From Cannabis sativa (taxonomy: Eukaryota; Streptophyta; Magnoliopsida; Rosales; Cannabaceae), in the NCBI RefSeq assembly GCF_029168945.1, contig NC_083607.1:34829257-34893256 (forward strand): 64,000 nt of DNA, written 5' to 3'. The position numbers and the translations under genes are program-made. Below, piece after piece: positions 60,517 through 64,000 of the stretch (position 1 is the stretch's first letter; every line of letters starts with the position of its first letter). The notes below the pieces were generated by a model, which worked only from the letters and a program-made list of their open reading frames with translations, did no database searches and was not told the DNA's origin.

Positions 60517-60559
60517 CAGCCCATCAGTAGTCACAGGTCAGCTTTCTATTAACAACTCG

Positions 60560-63500
60560 CTATATTCAGTGCTGTTTGATTCTGGGGCTACACATTCTTA
60601 TGTGGCGTCCAGAGTCTTTAGTAAATTGGGTAGACCCTATGATAGATATGAATCAGGGTTTGGAACCCTGTTACCTGGCGGAGAATTGGTTATCTCCAAT
60701 AGGTGGATTAGGTCTATGCCGATCAGGATAGATGGTAGAGAGTTAAGCGCTGATCTGATAGAGATGAGCTTAGTCGAATTGGATATTATTTTAGGAATGG
60801 ATTTCCTATCTAAATATTCGGCGAGCATTGACTGTAAAAGGAAGATGGTGGTCTTCCAACCGAAAAGTGAAGAACCGTTTGTATTTGTGGGTTCAGTTCA
60901 GGGATCTCGGATCCCGGTGATCTCGGCTATGTCAGAGAGAGAATTGTTGCACGGCGGGTGCTTAGGGTTTCTGGCCGTGGTGGTGGACACCACTCGGCCA
61001 GACACCATTCAGCCAGAGGACATCAGAGTGGTTCGGGAATTTTTGGACATTTTTCCCAAAGAACTTCCAGGGTTACCACCTCAGCGGGAGATTGATTTCG
61101 TGATTGACTTGGCACCAGGGGTGGAACTGGTTTCCAAAGCCCCGTATAGGATGGCTCCAGCTGAACTTAAGGAATTAAAGATTCAGCTCCAAGGGTTGCT
61201 TGACATAGGGTTCACTCGGCCCAGTGTGTCACCCTGGGGAGCCCCGATTTTGTTCGTCAAGAAGAAGGATGGATCTATGAGGATGTGCATCGACTACATG
61301 GAGTTGAACAAGCTGACGGTGAAGAATAAATATCCATTACCTAGGATCGATGACTTGTTCGATCAACTTCAGGGGAAGACGGTCTTTTCTAAGATTGATC
61401 TCCATTCGAGTTATCATCAGTTGAGAATCCGAGAGGAGGACATTCCAAAGACGGCTTTCCGCACTAGGTATGGACATTACGAGTTTCTGGTTATGTCATT
61501 CGGACTAACCAATGCTCCTGCAGCATTCATGGACCTGATGAATAGAGTATTCAAGGATTTCCTCGATATCTGTGTGATTGTGTTTATCGACGACATCCTC
61601 GTGTACTCTCAATCAGAAGAGGAGCATGAGTTACATCTTCAAATGGTACTGGAACGACTTCGAGAACATAAGCTTTACGCCAAGTTTAAGAAATGTGAGT
61701 TCTGGTTGTCTCAAGTGTCCTTCCTAGGGCACATTGTGAGTAAAGATGGGATCAAGGTGGATCCCGGGAAGATTGAATCCGTCAGGGATTGGCCGAGACC
61801 GAAGACAGTGACAGAGATCAGAAGCTTCTTGGGATTAGCTGGGTACTACCGTAGGTTTGTGGAGGGGTTCTCCAAAATTTCAATGCCCCTAACCGAGCTT
61901 ACAAAGAAGAATCAGCGATTTATCTGGTCAGATAAATGTGAAGCTAGCTTTCAGGAGCTGAAGCAGAGATTGATTACTGCTCCGGTGCTAGCTTTGCCTT
62001 CGGACAAGGAGAAGTTCGTAGTCTACTGTGACGCATCCAAACAGGGTTTGGGGTGTGTATTGATGCAAGCCGACCGGGTTATCGCTTATGCCTCTTGTCA
62101 GTTAAAAGATTATGAACAGCGATACCCGACTCATGATCTAGAATTGGCCGCAGTGGTTTTTGCACTGAAGATTTGGCGGCATTACCTTTATGGGGAGAAG
62201 TGTGAGATCTATACCGACCATAAAAGTCTCAAGTATTTCTTTACTCAGAAAGATTTGAACATGAGACAAAGGCGTTGGTTAGAATTAGTGAAGGATTATG
62301 ATTGTGAGATCCTCTATCATCCCGGAAAAGCCAATGTAGTGGCTGATGCCCCGAGCGTAAAGGGTCCCGGCAAGTAGCTAGCATGATTCGCATCTCACCT
62401 CACTAGCAGAGGATATGGTTAGATCCAGCATTGAGTTTGTGGTAGGTCAGCTTCACAACTTGACGCTGCAATCTGATCTATTGGAAAGAATAAAAGTCGC
62501 TCGGTATGATGATCCGGAGTTAGTGAAGATCCGAGATGAGGTATTGGCTGGTCAAGCCAAGGACTTTTCAAAGGTCGACAAAGGATGCTTTTGTATAAAG
62601 CCGCAGTTTGTGTTCCGAGCAAAGGTGGAACTGAGAAATGAGATCTTTGAGGAGGCTCATTCTACCCCGTATTCTCTGCATCCCGGCACCACCAAGATGT
62701 ACCAAGATCTGAAACCGTACTTCTGGTGGAGCGGTATGAAGAAGAATTTGGTAGAATTTGTATCGAGATGCCTCACTTTTCAGCAGATTAAGGCTGAACA
62801 TCGCAGACCACAGGTTGTTGCAGCCTCTAACCCTACCAGAATGGAAATGGGAAGATATTACGATGGATTTTGTGGTCGGGTTACCTAGGACCACGGGTTT
62901 GTATGATTCCATCTGGGTAGTGGTGGACCGATTTACGAAATCTGCTCACTTTCTGCCGGTTAGAACAACATTTTCAGTGGATCAGTTGGGAGAACTGTAC
63001 GTCAGAGAGATAGTAAGACTTCACGGGGTACCGAAGTCTATAGTTTCGGAAAGGGATCCGAAATTCACCTCCAAATTTTGGCAAAGTTTGCAACGGGCAA
63101 TGGGTACGAAGCTGAAATTCAGTACAACATTTCATCCTCAGACAGATGGTCAGTCCGAAAGGACAATTCAGATATTGGAGGATATGTTGAGAGCCTGTGT
63201 TATGGACTTTGAAGGCTCATGGAGTAAGTATCTACCGTTGATAGAATTCTCTTACAACAACAGTTATCAGAGTACGATAGGGATGGCTCCCTATGAACTG
63301 TTGTACGGTAGGAAATGCAGATCCCCTATCCACTGGGATGAGACAGGGGAGAGGAAATACTTAGGTCCTGAGTCAGTACAGCGGACCAATGAGGCGATAG
63401 AGAAGATAAAAGCTAGAATGCTTGCCTCACAGAGCAGACAGAAGAGTTACGCAGATCCGAAACGCAGAGATGTTGAGTTCCGAGTAGGGGACCATGTGTT

Positions 63501-63939
63501 TTTACGAGTATCTCCGATGAAGGGGATTAAACGTTTCGGGAAAAGAGGCAAGTTATGCCCTAGATTTACAGGACCTTTCGAGATTCTCGAGAAGTTAGGT
63601 CAAGTGGCATATCGGTTAGCATTGCCTCCAGCCTTATCAGCAGTTCACAACGTATTCCATGTCTCAATGTTGAGAAAATACGTTTCAGACCCCTCTCATA
63701 TACTCAGTTATGAGAGTCTTCAGCTTCAGCCAGATATGACTTATGAGGAACAGCCAGTGCAGATCCTGGATAGAAAGGATAAAGTCCTTCGGAATAAGAC
63801 CATAGCATTGGTCAAGGTTCTCTGGAGAAACAGTAAGGTGGAAGAAGCCACCTGGGAGCTAGAGACAGATATGAGAGCTCAATATCCAGAGTTATTCAGG
63901 TTAGATTTCGGGGACGAAATCCTTTTAAGGGGGGGATAG
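60560..63939 (+). pseudogene. pol: pol of Tekay-3: protease to chromodomain, broken in the middle
   Basis: Protease LFDSGATHS at about 60572; RT with FIDD in 61582-61600, but the conserved RSGYHQ block reads HSSYHQ; RNase H from about 62020; a frameshift at about 62370; a damaged segment to about 62830 with several small indels and a zinc-finger Cys changed (CLTFQQ). Integrase core, GPF-like part and chromodomain are then clean to 63939. The stop overlaps the purine tract (63927-63940). The damaged segment has the CAG-to-CG pattern described in the findings. Confidence 0.9.
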
Positions 63940-63940
63940 T

Positions 63941-64000
63941 TGTAAAGCCCGCTTAGTTAATTTGGAAATTATCAGTTAATTGTGATTAATTATGAAATTA
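63941..64000 (+). repeat. start of the 3' LTR of Tekay-3
   Basis: TGTAAAGCCCGC and 48 more bases, cut by the window end. It shows the subfamily-specific sequence missing from the clipped 5' LTR. Confidence 0.9.

Larger units (their letters stand above)
57664..64000 (+). mobile_element. Tekay-3: same family as Tekay-1, 5' LTR clipped, gag deleted, runs off the window
   Basis: The first roughly 33 bases of the 5' LTR (TGTAAAGCCCGC and following) are missing; LTR sequence starts at a CAGT shared with the copia tail at 57664-57667. The 5' LTR ends at 59871. Gag is mostly deleted, pol spans 60560-63939, and the 3' LTR starts at 63941. Compared with Tekay-1, the first third of the LTR is clearly diverged while the rest and pol are nearly identical. 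Confidence 0.93.

Overview
This is a window of plant nuclear DNA, from a eudicot. It holds long-terminal-repeat (LTR) retrotransposons of plant lineages, a spliced plant NPF-family transporter gene, AT-rich spacers and a MITE. Nothing looks bacterial, viral or organellar. The LTR families resemble those I associate with Rosales such as Cannabis or Humulus, but that guess is weak. About 90% of the window is transposon sequence, and host genes are reduced to one apparently intact locus.

Layout. (1) Positions 1-39,783: a minus-strand Ty3/gypsy element of the Tat/Retand type, with gag, protease, RT, a decayed RNase H, a second (archaeal-type) RNase H, integrase and an opposite-strand extra ORF with an intron. 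Its 5' LTR is at 39,040-39,783 and its 3' LTR lies left of the window. It is split by a 31.4-kb insertion at 5,502-36,915, flanked by a 5-bp target duplication CACTC. (2) That insertion is a plus-strand Ty1/copia-like element that lacks gag and has only scraps of pol. A solo LTR of the same family sits in its 5' LTR (6,345-8,257, TSD CTAAT). A second family member lies in its leader in opposite orientation (12,405-32,000, TSD CTTTA) and carries a gag but no usable pol. (3) Inside that reversed copia lies a chromodomain-bearing Ty3/gypsy element of the Tekay/Del type (18,360-27,777, TSD AATAT). The nest is therefore four levels deep, and insertion order follows directly: Tat, then outer copia, then reversed copia, then Tekay-1. 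The time of the solo LTR relative to the reversed copia is not fixed.

(4) Positions 39,784-46,532 form the gene island. It has a Tourist-like MITE (40,008-40,495), AT-rich promoter sequence, and a four-exon NPF3-type transporter gene (41,787-46,038, 600 aa, no lesions). (5) Positions 46,533-57,663 hold a reversed copia LTR plus a short internal piece, split by a second Tekay family, Tekay-2 (48,131-57,014, TSD ATAGC). (6) From 57,664 to the window end lies Tekay-3, same family as Tekay-1, with a clipped 5' LTR, a gag deletion of about 0.9 kb, and a 3' LTR that runs off the end.

Most interesting observations: paired palindromes of the form AACCGG-N4-CCGGTT at matching LTR positions in two different Tekay families; clustered differences between repeat copies in which CAG/CTG in one copy reads as CG in the other, suggesting methylation-linked sequence errors or CHG/CpG mutation; a gag-only copia family with repeated leader and tail motifs; and a roughly 31-kb inverted arrangement of two members of that family. 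No wholly new gene system was found.
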